64,000 nt of DNA. It comes from an uncultured Lachnospiraceae bacterium (GTDB lineage: Bacteria; Bacillota; Clostridia; Lachnospirales; Lachnospiraceae). Location of the stretch: assembly GCA_910587935.1 (NCBI GenBank), contig CAJUNP010000006.1, positions 1-64,000 of the forward strand, read 5' to 3'. The position numbers and the translations under genes are program-made. Below the pieces are notes generated by a model. That model saw only the letters and a program-made list of their open reading frames with translations. It searched no databases and was not told where the DNA came from. Below are positions 14,070 through 21,417 of this stretch, one piece after another. How positions within the stretch are numbered: position 1 is the first letter of the stretch; each line of letters opens with the position of its first letter.

Positions 14070-16655
14070 ATGAAGCAGATTGCTATTGGTTTGCTGGCTC
14101 ATGTGGATGCCGGAAAGACAACTCTATCGGAAGCTATGCTTTATAACAGCGGTTCCATCCGCAGGCTTGGAAGAGTGGACGACAGAGACGCCTTTTTGGA
14201 TACGCATGAGCTGGAGCGGACACGGGGAATTACCATTTTTTCAAAGCAGGCTGTTCTGGAATACGGAGACTGGCGGGTTACGCTGTTAGATACTCCCGGG
14301 CATGTGGACTTTTCCGCCGAAATGGAGAGAACTCTGCAGGTTTTGGACGCGGCCGTTCTGATTATCGGCGGCTCCGACGGGGTGCAGGGACATACAAGGA
14401 CTTTATGGAAGCTGTTGAAAAAGCATGGACTGCCGGTTTTCCTGTTTGTCAATAAAATGGATCAGGAAAGCAGCAATAAAGAAACGCTTATGGCAGGTCT
14501 GAAAGAAATGCTTGACGACAGCTGCATTGATTTTACGGACTGCGGCCAGAATTCCTTTTATGAAGAGATTGCTCTGAGCGATGAAAGGAGTCTGGAACAG
14601 TTTTTAGAAAAGGGACGGATTGATGCAGACAATCTGAAAAGGCTTGTCCGGGAAAGAAAAATATTTCCCGTGTTTTTTGGATCGGCGTTAAAGCTTACGG
14701 GTATTGAAGCTTTTATGCTAAAGATGAGTAATCTGTGGACGGAGCCTGTTTATCCCGAAGAATTTGGCGCGCGGGTTTTTAAGATTGCAAGAGATGAGCA
14801 GGGGAATCGTCTTACTCATATGAAAGTGACGGGAGGACGGCTTGAAGTAAAGTCCGTTCTGCCCGGCGTGGGAGAAAAAATAAATCAGATCCGTATTTAT
14901 TCGGGGAACCGGTTCGATACGGTAGGTGTACTGGAAGCCGGCGCGGTCTGCGCCGTTACGGGCCCTGAGACGACCTGTCCCGGACAGGGGCTGGGCCGGG
15001 AAGAGGGAATTACGGTTCCGGTGTTGGAACCGGTTTTGCATTACCGGATGGAACTGCCGGAGGGAGTAGACGCGGCGGCAATGCTGCCGGGATTAAGGCA
15101 GCTTGAAGAGGAAGAACCGCTGCTTCGGATTGTCTGGCAGGAAGAAACCCAGGAAATTCAAATACAGGTAATGGGAGAAGTACAGCTTGAGATCTTAAGC
15201 AGCGTGATCAGAGAGCGTTACGGCGTTTCTGTCAGCTTTGGGGAAGGCAGGATTGTATATAAAGAGACGATTGCAAAGCCTGCGGAAGGCGTCGGACATT
15301 ATGAACCTCTAAAGCATTACGCGGAGGTGCATTTATATCTGGAACCGCTGGAACCGGGGAGCGGCCTGCAGTTTCGGACGGAAGTCAGCGAAGACGAACT
15401 GAACCGGAACTGGCAGAGGCTGGTGCTGACGCATTTGCAGGAAAAAACACATAAGGGTGTTTTGGCGGGAGCCGCCATTACGGATATGCGTATCACGCTG
15501 GTGGCGGGCAAAGCCCATCTGAAGCATACGGAGGGCGGAGACTTCCGGCAGGCAACGTACAGAGCGCTCCGCCACGGATTAATGCGGACACAGTCCGTAT
15601 TGCTGGAACCGTGCTATGAATTCCTTCTGGAGATACCGGACGGGGCAGTGGGACGGGCCATGTCGGATCTGGACCGGAAATACGCGGAATTTACGCTTAG
15701 CCGGTCAGGTCAGGGCAGAGCCGTGCTGACGGGAACGGTTCCCGCTTCGGAGGTGAAAAATTATGAACGGGAGGTCCGGGCTTATTCGGGAGGACAGGGA
15801 CATTTTACCTGCAGCCTGAAGGGGTATGTGTCCTGTCATAATACGGAAGAAGTCCTGCGGCAAAGCGGTTATGATCCCGAGGCGGATTTGGAGAACCCGG
15901 CGGATTCCGTATTTTGCGCTCATGGCGCGGGTTTTGTCGTGAACTGGAGGGATGTGGACTCGTATATGCATATTCCGTTTGTGAAGGAGCGCCGTGGGCG
16001 GGACGGGGCGGATAGCGAAGAACCAAAAAACAAGGCAGGTACGGGGAATACGTCTTCCGAAAAATGGATCGGTACGGATGAGGTAGAAGCAATTCTGGAA
16101 AAAACGTTTCACGCCAACCGGAGGGAGGAGGACAAACCCCGGTACGGTTATGTACGTAAAAAACAGAAAGTTTCCCAGGCTCCCGTTACGGTAACCTACA
16201 AGGGATGCGAGACGCGGCAGGAATATCTGTTGGTGGACGGATATAATGTGATTTTTGCATGGAAAGAATTGAAGGAGCTGGCGCAGGTGAATATTGACAG
16301 CGCACGTGGCGCACTGCAGGATATTCTGTGCAATTATCAGGCGGCCGCAGGGTGTGAACTGATTATAGTTTTTGACGCTTACCGTGTTAAGGGGCATGAG
16401 ACGGAAAGCGTTTCGTACCACAATATTCATGTGGTCTATACTAAGGAAGCCGAGACTGCGGATCAGTATATCGAAAAATTTGCCCATGAATTCGGTAAAA
16501 AATACCGGGTCAGGGTAGCCACTTCAGACGGCCTGGAGCAGATTATAATCAGAGGGCAGGGCTGTGAACTGATCTCTGCAAGAGAACTGGAAGCAGAAGT
16601 AAAAAGAACCGGCAGGCAGATTTATGAAGAATTTATACAATCGCAAAAAAGATAA
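14070..16655 (+). CDS. TetM-like ribosomal GTPase fused to a YacP/Rae1-type nuclease domain
   Basis: An 861-residue fusion. Residues about 1-630 are an EF-G/TetM-type translational GTPase: AHVDAGKTTL, RGITIFSKQ, DTPGHVDF, NKMDQ and the elongation-factor domains that contact the ribosomal A site. After a charged linker (about 640-715) comes an NYN/PIN-like domain of the YacP family. Its acidic residues are Asp723 (LLVDGYNVIF), Asp769 (IVFDAYR), Asp798 (ADQYIEKFA) and Asp820 (ATSDGLEQ). Bacillus YacP is Rae1, a ribosome-bound nuclease that cuts mRNA in the A site. ATG at 14070 is chosen because GGAGGA (14054-14059) lies 10 bases before it. Tetracycline resistance is possible by homology but should not be assumed. 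Confidence 0.85.
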   Translation: MKQIAIGLLAHVDAGKTTLSEAMLYNSGSIRRLGRVDDRDAFLDTHELERTRGITIFSKQAVLEYGDWRVTLLDTPGHVDFSAEMERTLQVLDAAVLIIGGSDGVQGHTRTLWKLLKKHGLPVFLFVNKMDQESSNKETLMAGLKEMLDDSCIDFTDCGQNSFYEEIALSDERSLEQFLEKGRIDADNLKRLVRERKIFPVFFGSALKLTGIEAFMLKMSNLWTEPVYPEEFGARVFKIARDEQGNRLTHMKVTGGRLEVKSVLPGVGEKINQIRIYSGNRFDTVGVLEAGAVCAVTGPETTCPGQGLGREEGITVPVLEPVLHYRMELPEGVDAAAMLPGLRQLEEEEPLLRIVWQEETQEIQIQVMGEVQLEILSSVIRERYGVSVSFGEGRIVYKETIAKPAEGVGHYEPLKHYAEVHLYLEPLEPGSGLQFRTEVSEDELNRNWQRLVLTHLQEKTHKGVLAGAAITDMRITLVAGKAHLKHTEGGDFRQATYRALRHGLMRTQSVLLEPCYEFLLEIPDGAVGRAMSDLDRKYAEFTLSRSGQGRAVLTGTVPASEVKNYEREVRAYSGGQGHFTCSLKGYVSCHNTEEVLRQSGYDPEADLENPADSVFCAHGAGFVVNWRDVDSYMHIPFVKERRGRDGADSEEPKNKAGTGNTSSEKWIGTDEVEAILEKTFHANRREEDKPRYGYVRKKQKVSQAPVTVTYKGCETRQEYLLVDGYNVIFAWKELKELAQVNIDSARGALQDILCNYQAAAGCELIIVFDAYRVKGHETESVSYHNIHVVYTKEAETADQYIEKFAHEFGKKYRVRVATSDGLEQIIIRGQGCELISARELEAEVKRTGRQIYEEFIQSQKR

Positions 16656-16662
16656 GTACGTA

Positions 16663-16691
16663 TTGACATATCGTGCACGAAAAGTTACAAT
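16663..16691 (+). promoter_or_regulatory. consensus sigma-A promoter of the DUF6809-like/sugar operon
   Basis: TTGACA (16663-16668), exact 17-base spacer, TACAAT (16686-16691). It starts 8 bases after the GTPase-nuclease stop and drives the small gene at 16718 and probably the symporter and glucosidase genes behind it. Confidence 0.85.
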
Positions 16692-16717
16692 ATTTATGTA
16701 CGAAAAAGGAAAGGTTG

Positions 16718-17002
16718 ATGCGTATGGGACGAGTATTTTTAGATGATTTGTACTACGGAAGAATAACTCCCTGGGAAAGAAAGAAATCAAGGCGGACGGC
16801 GGATGCGGAGCTGAGCCGCAGAATCGAACAGGAGAAGGCATATTTTACCTGTATACTTTCCAAAGAAGATTACGGGAGACTGGAACAGCTGGAGAACCTG
16901 TATGTGATGCAGTATGAGCAGGAGAAACTGGAAAGCTTCCGACAGGGATTAAAACTCGGAGCAGAATTTATGGATGCTATTTGTTGCGGCGATGAGGAGT
17001 GA
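16718..17002 (+). CDS. small DUF6809-like protein
   Basis: A 94-residue, mostly helical, charged protein. The N-terminal LDDLYYGRITPWERK and the C-terminal FRQGLKLGAEFMDAIC match the pattern I associate with DUF6809, a small Clostridia family of unknown function. ATG at 16718 follows AAAGGAAAGG; ATG at 16724 is an alternative. A longer GTG start at 16673 would overlap the -10 box, so I reject it. No membrane segment or catalytic motif is visible. It precedes the sugar symporter by 17 bases. Confidence 0.65.
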   Translation: MRMGRVFLDDLYYGRITPWERKKSRRTADAELSRRIEQEKAYFTCILSKEDYGRLEQLENLYVMQYEQEKLESFRQGLKLGAEFMDAICCGDEE

Positions 17003-17019
17003 CAGGAAAGGATGTGTGC

Positions 17020-18390
17020 ATGGAAATAAGACGCAACCGGTTTACTTTTGGATTCGGAACGGTCGGGAGAGATATGGTGTATTCCATGGTCAGTATGTAT
17101 TTGATATTTTATCTGACAGATATCGTGGAGCTTTCGACCGCCGCTTTGTGGTGGGTTACGGCGGTTGTTTTTGCAGCCCGTGTGTTTGATGCGTTTAACG
17201 ATCCGGTAATGGGAGTGATCGTAGACAATACCCATACCCGCTTTGGCAAGTTTAAGCCGTGGATCGCGTTTGGCGCCGTAACGGCTGGCATATTAACCGT
17301 CCTGATTTTTACGGATTTTGGTCTGGAAGGAGCCGCGTATACGGCTGTTTTCGGAATTCTTTATATATTGTGGGGGGTATGCTTTACCACTAATGACATT
17401 GCCTATTGGTCGATGATGCCTTCCTTAAGCCTTGACCAGAAGGAACGGGAAAAAATCGGTTCGGCCGCAAGAATTTTTGCCAATATCGGTTTGTTTTTCG
17501 TGGTAGCGGGAATTGTTCCGATTACCAATGCTTTGGGAGAGGCCCTGGGCAGTATGCAAAAGGGTTATTTTGCGTTTTCCGCAATGATTGTCGCCATTAT
17601 GTGGGCGGGGCAGTGTGTGACGCTTTTCGGCGTCAGGGAACCGTCCGGGGTGTTTCGTACCGAAACGCAGCATACCAGTCTGAAGGGAATGGTAAAGGTG
17701 ATTTTCGGTAATGACCAATTGCTGGTTACGGCAGTGTCCATGGCGCTTTTTATGATCGGTTATACAACGACAACCAGTTTTGGCCTGTATTATTTCAAGT
17801 ATGCTTACGGAGACGAAGGGATGTATTCCGTATTTGCGGTAATTCTGGGGATTTCACAGATTATTGCGCTTCTTGTTTTTCCGGTTGTAAGCAAATTTTT
17901 TGAACGGAAACGATTATATGCGGTTTCCACGGCGCTGGTGCTGGCGGGATACGTAATTTTCTTTTTTGCGCCCACGGGTACGATGGCTTTTATCGGCGTT
18001 GCAGGAGTGCTTTTGTTTGTGGGACAGGCTTTTATCCAGCTTATGATGCTGATGTTTCTGGCGGATACCGTAGAATACGGCTTTTGGAAGTCCGGGAAGC
18101 GCAACGACAGCGTGACCTTTGCGCTGCAGCCTTTTATTAACAAGTTAGGCGGAGCCGTTGCAAGCGGAATTGTCAGTGTAACGGTGATTATTTCCGGAAT
18201 TAAGGACGCCCGGAGCGCGGCGGATGTTACGCCGGCAGGATTATTTATTATGAAAACGGCCATGATGGTTCTTCCTCTGCTCTGTATTGTGGCAGGCTTT
18301 ATTTTTTATTCAAAAAAGTATAAGATCGACTGCCGGACTTATGAGAAGATTCTGCAGGATTTAAAGGATCGGGGGGACATTGAGGGATGA
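17020..18390 (+). CDS. GPH-family sugar:cation symporter (MFS)
   Basis: A 456-residue membrane protein with about 12 predicted helices. The N-terminal RFTFGFGTVGRDMVYSMV and the segment FNDPVMGVIVDNTHTRFGKF are signatures of glycoside-pentoside-hexuronide symporters such as MelB. It imports a glycoside with a cation. ATG at 17020 follows CAGGAAAGGA. The stop overlaps the start of the GH13 gene by ATGA, so the two are translationally coupled and probably share a substrate such as an alpha-glucoside. Confidence 0.88.
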   Translation: MEIRRNRFTFGFGTVGRDMVYSMVSMYLIFYLTDIVELSTAALWWVTAVVFAARVFDAFNDPVMGVIVDNTHTRFGKFKPWIAFGAVTAGILTVLIFTDFGLEGAAYTAVFGILYILWGVCFTTNDIAYWSMMPSLSLDQKEREKIGSAARIFANIGLFFVVAGIVPITNALGEALGSMQKGYFAFSAMIVAIMWAGQCVTLFGVREPSGVFRTETQHTSLKGMVKVIFGNDQLLVTAVSMALFMIGYTTTTSFGLYYFKYAYGDEGMYSVFAVILGISQIIALLVFPVVSKFFERKRLYAVSTALVLAGYVIFFFAPTGTMAFIGVAGVLLFVGQAFIQLMMLMFLADTVEYGFWKSGKRNDSVTFALQPFINKLGGAVASGIVSVTVIISGIKDARSAADVTPAGLFIMKTAMMVLPLLCIVAGFIFYSKKYKIDCRTYEKILQDLKDRGDIEG

Positions 18391-20204
18391 TGGATTTAAA
18401 TACAAAGCTTAAGACAGTCTGCGAACACCCCGTAGGACGGGATGTGATACGCAAAATTCTCACGACGCTCGGAACGGATATCCGGATTCTGGACAATCCG
18501 GTGACGGGAAACCTGACGCTGAAGTCATTGTCAAAGATAACGGGTAAAGTTCTGGACGCCTCTTTTTATGATACGTTTCTTCGGCTTTTAAACAGTGAAA
18601 AGGACAGGCCGGCCGATATACCGGGAGAGATTTCACATAAATGGTGGAAAGAGGCCGTGTTTTATCAGGTTTATCCAAGGAGCTTCTTAGATACGAACGG
18701 AGACGGAACCGGCGATATAAAGGGGATTATCAGGAAGCTGGATTATCTGAAAAATCTGGGTGTTGACGCCTTGTGGCTTTCTCCCGTATACGATTCTCCC
18801 AACGATGATAACGGGTATGACATCCGGGATTATTACAAGATAATGGAGGAATTCGGCGCCATGGAGGATTTTGATACATTGCTTGCCGGACTTCACGAAA
18901 GGCAGATGTATCTGATCATGGATCTTGTGGTAAATCACACTTCGGATGAACATCCGTGGTTTCAGGAGGCCGTAAACAATCCTGATTCTCCATATCATGA
19001 TTATTATTTTTTCAGGAAAGGAAAAGCAGCCCCCAATAACTGGACGTCTTTTTTCGGCGGAAGCGCATGGAATTATTATGAAAAGAACCGGGAGTGGGCC
19101 CTTCATCTTTTTTCAGGAAAGCAGATGGACCTGAACTGGGATAATCCATCGGTGAGGAAAGACATTGAACAAATGATCCGCTGGTGGCTTGAAAAGGGCG
19201 TTGACGGATTCCGCATGGACGTTATCAATTATATTTCCAAAGAAGCAGGACTGCCCGAAGGAAATGAACAGATCGGTAAAATGATGGGCTTCTATGGAAT
19301 TGAGCATTATTTTTACGGCCCCAGGCTGCATGAATACCTGAGAGAAATACAAAAAAATGCTTTTGCGCCGTATAAGGCGTTTTCCGTAGGCGAGACGCCG
19401 GGAATCGGCATGGAAATGAGCAGGCTCCTGACGGCCGATTACCGGGGCGAGCTGGATATGGTGTTTTCCTTTGACCATCTGGAAACGCCGGGACATACCC
19501 GGTTTGAGGATTACCGGTACGATTTGAACTATCTGAAAGCATATTATATGGACTGGATGGAGCATTACGGCAATCGCTGCTGGATGTCCCTGTTTTATGA
19601 GAACCATGATAATCCCCGGATGATTTCCAAGGTGAATCCGGCTCCGGCTTTCCGGGAGGTGCTGGCAAAGCTTCTGGCGGTGATTCAGTTTACCTTAAAA
19701 GGGACGCCTTTTATTTACCAGGGGCAGGAACTGGGAGCGGTCAACGCAGATTTTAAGGATATCGGCGAACTGCGGGATGTGGAAAGCCTCAATTTGTACA
19801 CAGAGCTGCTTAAGACTATGGAACCCGGGGAAGCGTTTAAAAAAGTGCTTGCAGGTACAAGAGATCATGCCCGGGTTATGATGGACTGGGAAGAAGCGGC
19901 CAGGCAGAAGCGGGACCGGGAGTCGGTTTACTATTTTTACAAGAAGCTGATTGCCCTGCGCAAACGGTATCCTGTCCTTGTTTACGGGGACATCCGTTTT
20001 ACGGATAAAAAGAAAAAGAATCTTTTCTGCTATTACCGGGATGACCCAAACCTGTCCTTTTATGTGGAATGTAATCTTAGCGGCCGGATTATCAAAAGAC
20101 CGAAAAGACCGGCGGGATACGGTGGAATTTTGTCGAATTACGGTTTTCATGATAAAAACCGCATGATGGCATATGAGGTATGCCTGTATCGAAGGAGTGT
20201 TTGA
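18387..20204 (+). CDS. GH13 alpha-glucosidase / oligo-1,6-glucosidase
   Basis: A 605-residue cytoplasmic glycoside hydrolase. After an unusual N-terminal helical extension of about 85 residues, the GH13 barrel begins at WWKEAVFYQVYPRSF. Catalytic residues are Asp278 (GFRMDVIN, nucleophile), Glu336 (SVGETPG, acid/base) and Asp408 (ENHDNPR). The DTNGDGTGDIKGI motif is typical of the oligo-1,6-glucosidase group (subfamily 31-like). It would split alpha-linked gluco-oligosaccharides from the non-reducing end. It is coupled by ATGA overlap to the symporter, supporting import and hydrolysis of the same sugar. Exact linkage preference cannot be read from sequence. Confidence 0.88.
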   Translation: MMDLNTKLKTVCEHPVGRDVIRKILTTLGTDIRILDNPVTGNLTLKSLSKITGKVLDASFYDTFLRLLNSEKDRPADIPGEISHKWWKEAVFYQVYPRSFLDTNGDGTGDIKGIIRKLDYLKNLGVDALWLSPVYDSPNDDNGYDIRDYYKIMEEFGAMEDFDTLLAGLHERQMYLIMDLVVNHTSDEHPWFQEAVNNPDSPYHDYYFFRKGKAAPNNWTSFFGGSAWNYYEKNREWALHLFSGKQMDLNWDNPSVRKDIEQMIRWWLEKGVDGFRMDVINYISKEAGLPEGNEQIGKMMGFYGIEHYFYGPRLHEYLREIQKNAFAPYKAFSVGETPGIGMEMSRLLTADYRGELDMVFSFDHLETPGHTRFEDYRYDLNYLKAYYMDWMEHYGNRCWMSLFYENHDNPRMISKVNPAPAFREVLAKLLAVIQFTLKGTPFIYQGQELGAVNADFKDIGELRDVESLNLYTELLKTMEPGEAFKKVLAGTRDHARVMMDWEEAARQKRDRESVYYFYKKLIALRKRYPVLVYGDIRFTDKKKKNLFCYYRDDPNLSFYVECNLSGRIIKRPKRPAGYGGILSNYGFHDKNRMMAYEVCLYRRSV

Positions 20205-20211
20205 GCGAAAT

Positions 20212-21258
20212 ATGAAAAAAAAGAAAATAATGACGGCCGCATGGATGATTTGTATCGGTCTGCTGGCAGGCTGCGGCGGTAAGACGGCGGATCAGAATAT
20301 TGCGGAAGGAATGGAGAAAATTAAACGTCTGGATTATGGCGGCGCCCTGGAAAGCTTTGAAGCGGCGCGGGGGGCCGGGGAGAACGAACGGCTGCTTTAC
20401 CGGGGCATGGGGCTTGCTTACATGGGAATGACAGATTATGCGCAGGCCATCGAGAATTTTAATACCTGTCTGCAGCTCTCGAACGGTATGATCCAGAATG
20501 TTGACTTTGATGTGAATTATTATCTGGCCGCCGCTTATTATAAAAGCGGTGATGCAAAAAGCGCGGAAGCTGCGTACACGGCGATTTTAGAGCTGCGGGG
20601 GGAAGAAACGGACGCCTTTTTCCTGCGGGGAACCATGCGCCTGGCGCTGGATGAATATGAAGCCGCACAGGAGGATTTTGACCGGGTGCTGGCGCAGACA
20701 AACAAAAATCCTGACCGTTTGATCGCCATATATCAGGCGTTTGACGAAAACGGATACCGGGACATCGGAAGGCAGTATCTGGAAAACGCGCTTGCGGAAA
20801 ACGGAGAGCGTATGAATCCATATGATAAGGGACGGATCTGCTATTACCTGGAGGATTACCAGCAGGCATGCAATCTTTTGGAGGAGGCAAAGGATGCAGG
20901 AACGGCGGAATCTTTTCTTTATCTGGGAAGGGCTTATGAGGCGACCGGCGATTATAATTATGCTGCCAGCGTATACAACAGCTATATTGCGAAAGATACC
21001 TCCAATGCCGAAATTTATAATCAGCTGGGTTTATGCCTTATGAGACAGGGAGCATACCAACAGGCGCTGGAGACGTTTCAGAAGGCGATGAATATTGAGA
21101 ATAACGGAATTATGCAGACGCTGCAGTTTAACGAAATAGCAGCGTATGAATATCTGGGTGATTTTCAGAGGGCGGCGGTGCTGATGAATAATTATATCGC
21201 AACTTATCCGGACGATACAAAGGCGCAGAGGGAATATGAATTTTTAAAAACACGATAA
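20212..21258 (+). CDS. TPR-repeat lipoprotein
   Basis: A 348-residue protein. Signal sequence with lipobox LLAGC (Cys21) shows attachment to the outer face of the cytoplasmic membrane. The rest is a run of tetratricopeptide helices, for example FLYLGRAYEATGDYNYAASV and YNQLGLCLMRQGAYQQALET. Such proteins hold other proteins together; the partner is unknown. ATG at 20212 is chosen because it begins the signal peptide; GAAGGAG at 20191 is somewhat distant. It lies 7 bases after the GH13 stop and may be co-transcribed. Start choice is less sure than identity. Confidence 0.8.
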   Translation: MKKKKIMTAAWMICIGLLAGCGGKTADQNIAEGMEKIKRLDYGGALESFEAARGAGENERLLYRGMGLAYMGMTDYAQAIENFNTCLQLSNGMIQNVDFDVNYYLAAAYYKSGDAKSAEAAYTAILELRGEETDAFFLRGTMRLALDEYEAAQEDFDRVLAQTNKNPDRLIAIYQAFDENGYRDIGRQYLENALAENGERMNPYDKGRICYYLEDYQQACNLLEEAKDAGTAESFLYLGRAYEATGDYNYAASVYNSYIAKDTSNAEIYNQLGLCLMRQGAYQQALETFQKAMNIENNGIMQTLQFNEIAAYEYLGDFQRAAVLMNNYIATYPDDTKAQREYEFLKTR

Positions 21259-21260
21259 AC

Positions 21261-21306
21261 CACAAAATATTTGACCTTTTAGGCTCATTTGCACAATATA
21301 TAGTAG
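21261..21306. promoter_or_regulatory. tandem NrdR-box-like elements
   Basis: CACAAAATATTTG (from 21261) and CACAATATATAGT (from 21292) both resemble the NrdR consensus ACACAATATATAGTGT. They are spaced 31 bases, three helical turns, as in known paired NrdR boxes. They lie upstream of the nrdD -35 box. NrdR represses ribonucleotide reductase genes when dATP is high. Confidence 0.6.
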
Positions 21307-21323
21307 ATTCGCCTTCCTTTTCA

Positions 21324-21352
21324 TTGACTTTCCCAAAGCAAGCTGTTACAAT
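21324..21352 (+). promoter_or_regulatory. nrdD sigma-A promoter
   Basis: TTGACT (21324-21329), 17-base spacer, TACAAT (21347-21352), about 65 bases ahead of the nrdD start. Confidence 0.75.
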
Positions 21353-21417
21353 GGTTGCATGCGGCAGTTTTTAATCGGAATAAGCGGGAATTCATTTAAT
21401 CGGGGAGGAGTTTATAC

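Noticed and set aside
14070..16655. Simple tetracycline-resistance gene
   Set aside because: The C-terminal nuclease-type domain and chromosomal housekeeping context, with no mobile element, make a dedicated resistance role unproven.
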